From the NCBI GenBank assembly GCA_001687465.1, contig LVLI01000087.1:1-35105 (forward strand): 35,105 nucleotides of DNA. The letters are read 5' to 3'. Shown here one piece after another: positions 1 to 9,500 of this stretch. Each line of letters opens with the position of its first letter. The stretch's first letter is position 1. The notes beneath the pieces are model-generated. The model was not told the origin of the DNA, did not search any database, and worked only from the letters and a program-made list of their open reading frames with translations. The translations under genes and the position numbers were made by a program. This DNA is from Halocafeteria seosinensis. Taxonomy: Eukaryota; Sar; Bigyra; Bicosoecida.

Positions 1-80
1 CCTCATTGACTCGGGCCGACTTTGGCGTATTTTACTACTTACCATTTTCGGCTACAATCACACGTTTCCGTTACACCGTA

Positions 81-2357
81 ATGAGAGTGATTCGTGGCCG
101 TAAAGTTCAAGCTGCATCAGTGGCTTTGGTTGTATCGGTTCTAGTCTTGCTCGCTTGGCAACTCGCAGTGCTTTGTTGCTTCACGGAAAGACGTGATGGC
201 AACAGGATGGTAGCTCTGAACCACCCAGTGGGCTGCGAATCAGCCTGCGATGGTCGTGCAGGCAATGGTGTCTACCACATTCACAACGCTAGCATATACT
301 ATGAGGGTTTAGGTGATGCAGACTTTGAAGACGGTGCGCTCCGGCGGATGGTCCCCAGCAAGGGGCGAGGGCGTGATAGTGCTGCAGATTTTGTTCGGAC
401 CGCGAACTTTCGTGTACTTGTGCGTGAATCCGGAGTCCCTACCATCTATCAGGGCTATGATACTCCAATATGCTTTTATAGTGCGAGCAGTGTGTCAACA
501 GAAGTGATTGTACAGGCGCGCGTTATTGCTGGAAGCAAACGATTGAACCTTCTACAATTTACTGTTCCCATTATTAGTGGCATTGGGTGTTTATCATTTC
601 CAGGATCGCTCCCGGTACGTGCCACAGATGTTGTGGTAGAGATTTGCCCGATAGCTTCAAAATGTGGCAAGAGTACGGGAGATGTAGTGTCGAATTTCCA
701 AGTGAGCCGTCTGGAGTGTGACACTGTTCTTTCACCGAACAAGTCGCCCAGAAGCATACGATCCTCTTTTTCAACATTTTGTGTTGAAGGAGATGTTCCT
801 CTCGAAGAAAGTACAGTGACTCTTGGTGAGGGATCAATCCTTGCCATCAACTCAAGGTCATGTTTACGACAACAGAGCTCCCGACTTAATCTGGTAGGTA
901 CAGGACCCAACCCGGTCGTCATATTAACCTCCACGGAAAGACCTGTGAATAGCAGCAGCATCCATATAGGCCCAGCCTCCTCTTGCCTATTCTTCAATGT
1001 TTGGGGAGCTCACTCAGCCCACGGAGACAGTTCTCTTTTCCTTTCTATCAGCGGAGGAGGTCTGTCATGGACTCATGGAGGCATCATCTTTGGAGGGCAG
1101 TTTATACGTGGCGAGAGTAGCCGTCTACAAGTTTCTCATGTAATGCTGTGTAGCACCTCAGTGGATACTGCAATTGCTTTGAATTATTCCTCTCTCTGGT
1201 TCGAGTTCAACATCCTTCACTCTCATTCCCTCACTGCGGGGTCGCCCCCGGTAATTACACATCCTAAGCCTTTCTTTTATGTGAATGGGACTTTGCTCGG
1301 TCTTTTTGAAGTCACCATAAAATCTTCAGTGGTATCTTCCTCTGCCGGAATACCGCTTTTCATCGAGAACGGGAGGCAAATTAGCATAGCACACTGCTAC
1401 ATTGTCTCCCAAAACGGATCGACCGCCATAGAACTTGGGACTGACAGTATACTGAACATTGGCAGCGTTAGTCGTATTAAGCTTTTCAGCTTTATGGATA
1501 TATCAGTCCATAAACAGGGTTATTGGAGAACATACTCTACGAGCCGCCGCCACACTGGGTGTAGGCTTACAACATTTTTGAACCGTCCTCGTATGATTGA
1601 ACCAGCGGGCACTGGAGAAAAGTCTTTTCAAGGGATAAACATTTTTGGAGAATGGGTGGAATGTCCTTCCGTACGTGGACTGAAACGGCTGAATACCGGG
1701 TTTTCCCACGCGGTATACAATGTGACCATGAACGGGCACAATATGTTACTGCGTGCTCTATATAAATTTAGAGGCTCGAGGGTCAAGACAGTCGCCGGTG
1801 ACACCCTCCAACAACGCCTTTGGAGAGCAGTGAAATTATCATTACGTTTCTCTCGCTGGGGACGGCAGGAAGGATACTGCATGGTAGGCGAGGCAGGGGA
1901 GATTCACGACTTGCTGGAAAATACAGGAGGTCATGGTTACTATCAATTGAAGAAGCGACGTATTTTGACGCGGCTTCCCGCAAGAGTAGCAGTAAATATG
2001 CAAGTTGATATCCTGTATGCAGTGGCTTACCTTCAACTTGCCAATCCAATTGGCCCTATGCACCACGATGATCTATATAAAGGGCGTAAAGGATACAAAA
2101 ATGTTCAGTTCCTTTATTCCGGCGATGGCGGTTCCAAAATTATCGATTTGGATACTCTGAAGTTTACTGCTTCCAAGCGAGAAATGAAGGAAGTGTGTTT
2201 GGCTATGAATGATATGAACAAGATGATAAACAAGGAAGCTCGCGAGACGATATGTGTACAGTATCCTCAACATTGTGCCTTGATAAGGCAATGTTTAAGG
2301 GCTCCTTCTATCCTGAATATTGTGGAAAGGTACTTAGCACATGACTCATGCACATGA
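81..2357 (+). CDS. Membrane-anchored protein of unknown function with kinase-like C-terminal residues
   Basis: An uninterrupted 758-codon frame from the ATG at 81. The frame stays open to the window edge, but the upstream start would be a TTG at 6, and the ATG at 81 places a basic stretch followed by a strongly hydrophobic segment (about residues 11-34) right at the N-terminus, as in a signal anchor. The middle is rich in Ser, Gly, Val and Ile with several N-glycosylation sequons, which suggests an extracytoplasmic beta-rich region, perhaps a beta-helix. Near the end a His-His-Asp-Asp motif (about residue 660), a Lys-Asn 12 residues on, and Ile-Asp-Leu-Asp (about residue 686) resemble the catalytic-loop and DFG-type region of kinase-like folds such as secretory-pathway kinases. 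That is a resemblance only. No intron is needed. This is flanking DNA, not part of the viral element. Confidence 0.6.
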   Translation: MRVIRGRKVQAASVALVVSVLVLLAWQLAVLCCFTERRDGNRMVALNHPVGCESACDGRAGNGVYHIHNASIYYEGLGDADFEDGALRRMVPSKGRGRDSAADFVRTANFRVLVRESGVPTIYQGYDTPICFYSASSVSTEVIVQARVIAGSKRLNLLQFTVPIISGIGCLSFPGSLPVRATDVVVEICPIASKCGKSTGDVVSNFQVSRLECDTVLSPNKSPRSIRSSFSTFCVEGDVPLEESTVTLGEGSILAINSRSCLRQQSSRLNLVGTGPNPVVILTSTERPVNSSSIHIGPASSCLFFNVWGAHSAHGDSSLFLSISGGGLSWTHGGIIFGGQFIRGESSRLQVSHVMLCSTSVDTAIALNYSSLWFEFNILHSHSLTAGSPPVITHPKPFFYVNGTLLGLFEVTIKSSVVSSSAGIPLFIENGRQISIAHCYIVSQNGSTAIELGTDSILNIGSVSRIKLFSFMDISVHKQGYWRTYSTSRRHTGCRLTTFLNRPRMIEPAGTGEKSFQGINIFGEWVECPSVRGLKRLNTGFSHAVYNVTMNGHNMLLRALYKFRGSRVKTVAGDTLQQRLWRAVKLSLRFSRWGRQEGYCMVGEAGEIHDLLENTGGHGYYQLKKRRILTRLPARVAVNMQVDILYAVAYLQLANPIGPMHHDDLYKGRKGYKNVQFLYSGDGGSKIIDLDTLKFTASKREMKEVCLAMNDMNKMINKEARETICVQYPQHCALIRQCLRAPSILNIVERYLAHDSCT

Positions 2358-2567
2358 GATCATGTTTTTATAATGTAATTGGGGAATATTAGCTCCTACA
2401 TGAATTGTCATCGAAATCTGCCTGGTAAGTGGCAACGCCGGTCACCCGTCTGAACTTAACCAAAACAAAGATCGATATTACTAACCCCATCTTCCCCTTG
2501 CTTTAAGCAGTAGTTATATTTCAGTGCAACTAAGACAAATATTAAATTTACAAATTAGTCGCAAATT

Positions 2568-3116
2568 CAGGCTGGCACAAAAGTTACGTAGGTCCGGGTT
2601 ACGTGGAGTATAGGTTACTACTTCAACTTCCCATTTTCCCATATCTACCATCTATTTGTACGCTGAAAAGGTCGTCGTAGCAATCTATGCTCTTCAGTGT
2701 TTTCTTTCGTGCATGTATCGTATACAATCGTTGACTTAGATGACCGTTTTGAGGGACGGTACTCCGAGTCTTGGTCAGAAGATGAAAAGCTGATCTGGCG
2801 CATTCGTACTACACTAATGATGACATTGTCTTCCTCCCATCATCGGCATTTTCATTATCGTCTCTCGCTCGTTTGTGTGAGCACCTCATCTTCCAGAGCC
2901 GATCGTAGGGACGCCTCCGCCGATTGTCTAGTAGTGTAATACAATGTCTACCCCGAACACAGAGCCTCACAATGAATGGTACCAAGAAGCAAAGGTAACA
3001 CACGCCTTCTTTTAATATAGTGAATATACATGTATTATTCGTATACAATATTATAGGCGCAAATGATAGTGGTTGACTACGTTACATGAGGTCCATGTAA
3101 CTTTTGTGCCAGCCTG
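2568..3116. mobile_element. Short TIR element (MITE-like), about 549 bp
   Basis: A perfect 20-bp terminal inverted repeat beginning CAGGCTGGCACAAAAG lies at 2568-2587 and in inverted form at 3097-3116. Similarity continues weakly inward (GTAGGTCC against GGTCCATG). The interior holds only short frames (for example 2697-2939) with no recognisable transposase. The size and TIRs fit a non-autonomous DNA transposon. The end sequence is reminiscent of Tc1/mariner ends, but no flanking TA duplication is visible, so the family is not assigned. Confidence 0.6.
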
Positions 3117-3134
3117 GCGACAGGTACGGTCAGA

Positions 3135-3177
3135 GGGCGGCAACTTGATTGCTTGGGTATTTCCCAAGCAAGCCGCC
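3135..3177. repeat. Nested hairpin (foldback)
   Basis: GGGCGGC and GCCGCCC flank an inner inverted repeat TTGCTTGGG / CCCAAGCAA with loop TATTT. It lies in the 2358-3814 gene-free flank. No function is recognised. Related CTTGGG-rich motifs occur around 3194-3210 and 3632-3690, so it may be part of a decayed foldback element. Confidence 0.5.
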
Positions 3178-3643
3178 CTTTCGCCCAAGAAGTAACCAAG
3201 GCTTGGGTAAGACGAAGGAAAGTTTGTGGGATTCTTGTACCTTTTTTGTAATTTTTCACAAGGCCGCGGACACGGGGGAGGCCAATACCTCAGGGAAGCT
3301 ACGAGTAGCCTACACGATGTATTGGCTTCATTGGCTTGTGCATTGGGATGAACAGACGCTAAATGATTCAGAATGGTCACAGAGGAGTAGTTATGTATTT
3401 TGATGTATGTGCTACAGTCGTGTCGTTCTTTAGTCTGATCACGTGGAGAGCTGGCGTGTGGGGTTATTTGCAAGCCGGATTTTTGCAGCTAAATTTGATA
3501 CGGTAGGCTAGGAGAGTTCTCAATTGAATATACTCCTGAAATGTGGTAACAAAACGGGTTCTATGAGGCTTAGTAACCTTGTTTCTGGACCCAACGGACC
3601 ACATTTGAATTTTGTAATTTACGCGCGTTTTTTTACCCAAGGC

Positions 3644-3681
3644 TTGGACCGTGCTTGGACCCCGGCCCAAGCACGGTCCAA
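3644..3681. repeat. 15-bp perfect inverted repeat
   Basis: TTGGACCGTGCTTGG at 3644-3658 is matched by its reverse complement at 3667-3681 with an 8-nt loop. A further copy of CTTGGACCG follows. Just downstream the word TGTGGGGT occurs three times between about 3700 and 3770. These are simple or foldback repeats of the flank with no gene attached. Confidence 0.55.
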
Positions 3682-3814
3682 CTTGGACCGTGATTTGTGT
3701 GGGGTCGGCCAAAAAAGTGGATGTACAACCAAATTTTGTGTGGGGTCAATGCCGAAAAATGTGGGGTATTGATCAAAATTGCAGAAATCGTTGGAGGGAC
3801 AAGAAAACAGCGTA

Positions 3815-4650
3815 TTATACGCCAAGTTCATGTTCTTTAGAACGCTGATAGTCAAGACAAGCCTTATCGACGACCCACCTATTGACGGAGACATATATTT
3901 CGTTGCAAAACGTCGGTGCAGACTGCCTGTTTCTTGCAGGATCCTGTTGTCGCCTAGTGACCACTGAAAATGCTCGTTCTACACAAGCTGAAGACAATGG
4001 GACAGACAGCTGCTTAAGTGCCCACGAAGCTAGCTCAGGATATTCACTTCTCAATGCTTTCCAGTGGTTAATGAGAGTCTTACCAGTCGGGGAACACTGA
4101 GAAGGTGTACCGCATCACAATGTTCGTTGAAACAGTTACGGAATTCAAGGACTGTATCGCATGCAGCTAAGCCAGTAGGAACTAGCCACTTAAGCTTTTC
4201 AAAGCGTTCGATTGTGGCTCCCATGTGATCATCATACTTCTTTTTTGCTTTAGTCAAACCATCAAAGTAGCGGTTCAGAAGTTCGCGAAGGTCTGCTCCG
4301 TCAATAAGAAACTCTTCCAAGAATTTCTTCAAAGTACTCCTGCTGCCCGCCTCCAAGTCGCTAAATGTTTGTTCTAGGAACTTTCGCACCAGCTCGATTT
4401 CGTTAAAATCCACCTGATACACCTCGAATGCACAACGTGCTTGTATTGTCGTCGTCTTTGGAATAGCCTTACCGCTTTCACCATGTACTGCGCATTATCG
4501 CTGCAAACTGCAGTAAGTTGGTTGGGGCTGATACCGTTCTCCTGCAGTACTGAGTCCATCATTTCATCTACGGATTCCCCAGAGTATGAGTCTGGTGTCC
4601 GAACCGACAGCAAAATGGGGTGCTCAAAGTAAGCAGATGTGATCATCAGT
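3815..4650 (-). pseudogene. Decayed hAT-family transposase fragment
   Basis: Three overlapping minus-strand frames (3815-4054, 4051-4422, 4374-4646) read successively as parts of one protein separated by frameshifts. The last piece contains YPELASWALKQLSVPLSSA followed by CVERAFS, the typical signature of the hAT C-terminal dimerisation domain, and the first piece has a CSDNAQYM-type segment as in the hAT catalytic region. No intact N-terminus or BED zinc finger is visible before the viral element begins at about 4702. I infer an old hAT element next to, or possibly interrupted by, the viral insertion. Confidence 0.75.
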
Positions 4651-4701
4651 AATTGTAATAGGCTATGTTCATACCAAGTTACAAATTAAAAATACCTCCT
4701 G

Positions 4702-4890
4702 AGGATTAACCCCAGACTCACAGGGATAACTCCCCAGCTCCCTATGGAACTAGGAAAAAATCCCCCATTATAATTTTTTAAATACAAATGTTACTTTATA
4801 TTTAAAATTACATTCAAAAGTTAATGTCAAAATGTTACTTTAAAAATTNCACTTAAAATTNCATTTCAAAATTATGTTCTGAAACGTTAC
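4702..4890 (+). repeat. Left terminal inverted repeat
   Basis: It starts AGGATTAACCCCAG and ends GAAACGTTAC, and aligns along its length with the reverse complement of 29118-29322. The outer part (GACTCACAGGGATAACTCCC) is conserved between the two ends. The inner part is AT-rich with iterated GTTACTTT and TTTCACTT words and carries two ambiguous bases. The exact outer end is uncertain by about 10 bp, because the first bases differ from the right copy by a 2-nt indel. Confidence 0.9.
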
Positions 4891-5447
4891 TTTTTATATG
4901 TATGAAATTTATTTTCTCTAAATATTGAAGCTGAATAATCTGGGTTTCTTTTTCTTTCTCTATCAATTTCTTTAAGACGACGTATACAGTCTTGTTTTTC
5001 TTCTTCCTTTCTTTCTTCCTCCCGTTCCCTCCTTTCTCTTTCCTCTGCTTCTTTTCTTTTGATAGGGTCATCCCTTTCTGGAACAAATCTAACTTCATCC
5101 CCACCGATTCTATTTTGAAAATTCACCCGAACCGCTTTTGGATAAGTTCCACTAGCTGAATTTATAGGTGGTGAATATAAAACTAAATTATGTAGTTCAA
5201 TGTTTTTTTCTGTATTAAGTTTTCGTACAACATATTTTTCATTATCAACCATAGGATGAAAGCTATAAAAAATTACTCGTCTTAAATCTTCTGTTCTACT
5301 GTTTATGCTTACTGATGGAACGTTATTATTATGATTTATTTTTTGATACCGACCAGATTTATGGTTGTAAACATCACCTTTTTCAGATACTGAATAATTT
5401 GATTGATTTCTTACGGGAGCCCAACGAACACCATTATACCTTTTCAT
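4887..5447 (-). CDS. NUMOD4-like N-terminus with charged coiled-coil tail, function unknown
   Basis: A 186-residue protein from an ATG. Residues about 5-40 (WAPVRNQSNYSVSEKGDVYN) match the NUMOD4 pattern W-x(n)-Y-x-VS-x-x-G-x-V-x(n)-sG, a DNA-binding module usually found on HNH homing endonucleases. No HNH motif follows. Residues about 125-170 are instead a long Glu/Arg/Lys-rich helix. It may therefore be a nuclease-derived protein that lost its catalytic domain. Its stop codon touches the inner edge of the left terminal repeat. It is co-directional with the integrase, about 60 bp downstream of it. Confidence 0.8.
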   Translation of the reverse strand: MKRYNGVRWAPVRNQSNYSVSEKGDVYNHKSGRYQKINHNNNVPSVSINSRTEDLRRVIFYSFHPMVDNEKYVVRKLNTEKNIELHNLVLYSPPINSASGTYPKAVRVNFQNRIGGDEVRFVPERDDPIKRKEAEERERREREEERKEEEKQDCIRRLKEIDRERKRNPDYSASIFRENKFHTYKK

Positions 5448-5508
5448 TTTTACTATAACATTATAAGTTAAATTAGCTCTAAATTAATTTTCAAACGATT
5501 GTTACAAA

Positions 5509-6495
5509 TTATTTAGCTGACGGTTGAATATCTCGAACCTGCTTCTCTGGTATCCATTGATTGAATTTTTCCGGAAATCCTACCCACTTTACTAAAACAA
5601 ACTTTTTTCCATTTATCTTTTTACGTTGTAAGACTTTTTCAACTAAAAATTCTTGCTGTTGTTTGGTTTTTTGTAGTTCCGGTTCGTGAAAGGTACCTTC
5701 AACGCGTTGACCGTCTAAATCTTGTAGCTTATAAGTTATGGGGTCTGTTCGCTTGACTTCTGCGATTTCAAATATTTCTTCTGACCACTTCACCCGAGTT
5801 CCTTTCTCAAAAATATTCTTCTTTTTTATTTTGCGTACTCTATCACCTTCTTTAAACTTAGGTTTCCTCTTTTTCTTCTTCTCAAGGTCTTCGGGAAAAA
5901 TATTAATAGGGTTAGCTCTGGCTTTTCCTTTGTAAACGTCTTTCGGTTTTGCTCCGACGGTAGAATGAACTGTAGTATTGTACTCTTTCACTAGTTCTGG
6001 CAAAACATCTAACCAATTAAAGTCTCGTTGATTTGAAAATTCTTCTTCCATTTTCTCCCGAAGAGTACGATTAAAGCGTTCTACAATAGAATTTTTGGTG
6101 CGTCCGGTTGTATTGTAGATTTGCATTCCTTCATCTTCCAGAAAATTGAGAACTTGTTGATTAAAAAATTCACTTCCTTTATCTACCCAAATAAAATTAG
6201 GTTTCTGCTTGACTTTCTTTAATAATTGCGTTAAGACTTCTACCATCTCAGAACCTTGTTTTGTTTTTAAGGGTAGAGCGAAAGCAAACCGACTATGAAG
6301 CTCAATAGCGTTCAGAATAAATCGGAAACCTCGGTTATCATCTTTCACATCTGACATATCTAGCAAATCTAAAGCAATGATATTATGTAAGCCTCCGGAG
6401 ATGACTTTTCGTCTCGGGAATTTACGTTTTACGCCTTTGAATAGTTCCTTGGTTAATTGACGAACTTCTGGATCGGCTTGTCTACGACTAGACAT
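5509..6495 (-). CDS. Retroviral-type (rve) integrase with C-terminal chromodomain
   Basis: 328 residues. The DDE core is visible: Asp43 (ALDLLDM), Asp105 in WVDKGSEF and Glu139 in NSIVERFNRTL, the standard integrase order. Residues about 283-322 (FLVEKVLQ ... YVLVKW-like WVGF ... W) form a chromodomain, which in Polintons and Ty3 elements is thought to guide insertion to particular chromatin. The N-terminal HHCC zinc domain of retroviral integrases is absent, and the protein starts about 40 residues before the first catalytic Asp. It would join the terminal repeats to host DNA. It is downstream of PolB with only 17 bp between them. The ATG is preceded by ATATAGAAAA, the right-arm sequence of the element's start-site dyads, but without an obvious left arm. 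Confidence 0.95.
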   Translation of the reverse strand: MSSRRQADPEVRQLTKELFKGVKRKFPRRKVISGGLHNIIALDLLDMSDVKDDNRGFRFILNAIELHSRFAFALPLKTKQGSEMVEVLTQLLKKVKQKPNFIWVDKGSEFFNQQVLNFLEDEGMQIYNTTGRTKNSIVERFNRTLREKMEEEFSNQRDFNWLDVLPELVKEYNTTVHSTVGAKPKDVYKGKARANPINIFPEDLEKKKKRKPKFKEGDRVRKIKKKNIFEKGTRVKWSEEIFEIAEVKRTDPITYKLQDLDGQRVEGTFHEPELQKTKQQQEFLVEKVLQRKKINGKKFVLVKWVGFPEKFNQWIPEKQVRDIQPSAK

Positions 6496-6512
6496 TTTTC
6501 TATATTGATAAC

Positions 6513-9500
6513 TTAGTTCTCAAGAGTCTTATAATGTCCTAGAGCTAAGGTATCAATACCGTTCCCAAGAACGTAGCGTTTATCATCCAGAGGAGATAGA
6601 GCAGATTTTACAGCTTGATGGGTATAGACGCTATGGTGGAAACTGCTGATTTGCTTAAACTTAACCGTCTTCTGAATTTCTTCAGCAGTTGTACCGAAAA
6701 TACTACGCACATAATCTTGGTGTTTGATTTGCTTGCGTACAACAGCTTTCTTAACACCCTTAGCCTTTTTCTCGTTCTCCTCGTCCCGAGTTAAGAAACT
6801 ATAAAGCTTAGCTCTCAAACCACAGAACTCAGACATAGGAACACTATTCGTTTCATCTTTCATAAACCCGACTTTCTTTTTATTCTGAGTCGAATAAAGG
6901 AAGTGGTCTTTGGGATAATCTGAAAAATCAAAATGTGAATTTTTATAGGGTTCAATTTCCTTGTATAAGTCTTTGGTCTGAATATGATAACAGAATGAAT
7001 CGGTATCACTAAAACAGAGATTGGCATTATTTCCATACATTGGTTTAATAAAATTATAGTGAAAGTCCTGCATCAGCAATTTGCTTAAATCTAAAATAGA
7101 GCTGCCGATTAAGATAGGTTTGTCAAATTTGATGGTTTCTTTATTCATATCCAGTAGAACCAGTTTATCATTTTCAATAATATAACTCTGCTTATAGGTT
7201 GGTTTCTTGGTTAGCTTTTGATGGTATTCTTCACTGGTACAGACCTTAATATTGCTATAACCGCGAACATTTTCCATAGTCTTACCGAAAATACTGTTGT
7301 TCATCAGTTTAAATAAGTTTTTCTCAAAATCATCTTTTGCCTTCATTCTCAGTTGGCTATTAAGTTCAATGTAATCTTTCATAAAGGGTTCCTGACGAAA
7401 GCCGAGAACGCTATAGACTTTTTCTAACTCCATACCTTGCTCAAGATAGAATTGGAGGTTACGGATATGAACAACATATTTATCCTTATCATACAAATTA
7501 GGAATAAGTTTATTATCATTTCCATTCTTTTTATCACCTAAGATTTCGGCTATATTTTTCATATGCGGGCTATATTCACCTTTAGTATTTTCGGGAGCCA
7601 GAGGAAAATCATTATGTAGATCGTGAAGTTCTTTCGGATATCTCAGCTTAACTTTTAAGAAATACCCTCGTGAAGAATTCTTATCATAGTTTAGGATAAA
7701 GTTTTTATTAAATTCTTCTGGATTCTCCCAAGCATACCCTCCAGCAGGTAGCTTTTGAACCATACCCCAACCATAGAGATTATTCGCATCCACATAATAA
7801 AGATAACTTGTATTTTCTTCTGGCTTATAGGTTTCTGGGATATANGGGTTATTGGCTTTCGCATATCGTTTCGTGCTAATCATACTGACACCTCCACGTT
7901 TACCGTCTTCGGCAAACGTCAACATTTCGTATTGACCTTCGTGAAACAGTTCTATATTGTATTTACCGCTAATGTTGAGCAAGAAAGCGTCCCAAGATAA
8001 AGCGGGTGCGGTCAGATACCAGCAAGGGTCTAACTGATAATTTTTCATACATAGATTACGGAATTCTTCAAAAACATCAGCCAGTAGTAAAGTATCAGTC
8101 ATTAAGTAGAGTTCGTGATAATCTTTGAAGGTTTGACAACCAAATCTATCCCAAACTTTTTGTGCGTGTTCATAATCTTCATCACTGATTTCTTCTTCTT
8201 CTAAATCATTGTAAAAAGCACTCTTAGGAGGCAAAGCGTTATAGTTCATTCTTTTGGGATCACCGTTTGACCAAGTATAAGGGTAGACACCTTTTTGTCG
8301 AAGGAGCTCAATATTTTCCTGACTATACTCAGAGAAATAAGAATTAAAGTTAGCAAATAAGCTTTCGTCGTTTTTAGTTTTTAAGTTGTCCACTAAATTC
8401 TTGATAGAGGAACCCATAAAAGCGAAAGAATCAACAAATCTAAAGCGTCCGAGACCAAAGGTTATAAATTTTTCGACATTTTGAGGAAGTGCGTTAAATT
8501 TTCGGTTATTTGTTTTAGAATAATCAACTAACTGCTTAATTAATAGATGACTGTCATACCCTTTCAGATTATGAAAGATAACCGGAATAATAAACCTATC
8601 TTTATACTTTTTGTTTAAATTACAACCTGCGTGAGTAGCTCCTCTATACTGTCCGGTCAAGTGACAGTGATCACGATGTGGATTTCTTTCAAGCGGCTTA
8701 TGGCAAATGTAGCAGTGGGTAGCATTAAAGAAATGTTCTTCATCTTCTTCACTCATTTGTAGAGGGACATAACGATTAAAGACGATATCTTTTAGTTCTT
8801 TTTCTTTTTCAACCAACCAATCAATATATTTAATAATACAGTCTCCTTCAGTATCAGAGTAGAAAACCACCTGTTCATTAAATTCTGGAAGTATAGAGAC
8901 AAGGACAGCGTTAATACTGTTTGGGATGTGTTCGTGTGTCAGAATGTTTTGTGGGTTGTCACCTTTTTGTTTATGACACTCCACTAAACTGCTTTCAATA
9001 TCAGAATAAATAGCAAAAGGAAGTCTTAATTGTTTGTGAAAATTAGAGAACTTTAAATAATGTTCACCCTTTTTAGGCATAATAGGCCTAGCGCTTGGAT
9101 TTTTCAGACAACTATCTTTTTGATGTTCTTGAAGAGCAGTATTGTTTTCAAACGACTGGAGACAATTACTGCAGTAAACTCTAGCATGATTACCGTTAGC
9201 ACCTAGCAGAGAACTAAGAGATTTAATAGAGCAATAATGATAAATGTCTTTAACTTCATCTTCATAGAGTAAAAGATTAACGTGTTGTCGGTCTTGATGT
9301 TTAGTAATTCTCACTGGGTTGAGAGTAGATAAACGAAGGAAGTCTTCTTCAAGTCTTTCACGTGTGCGCATATTTTTTTCAGTTTGTTCCTCTAATACTG
9401 GAGTAAAGACATTGATAGACAACCAAGGATTTAAAATTTCTAATCGTTCAATATCTCTTGGACACTGAAGAGGAAAGTTTACCTTAAACTTTTTATCAGA

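Noticed and set aside
5738-5935. Plus-strand frame inside the integrase gene
   Set aside because: Antisense shadow of Lys-rich codons, and the integrase reading is unambiguous.
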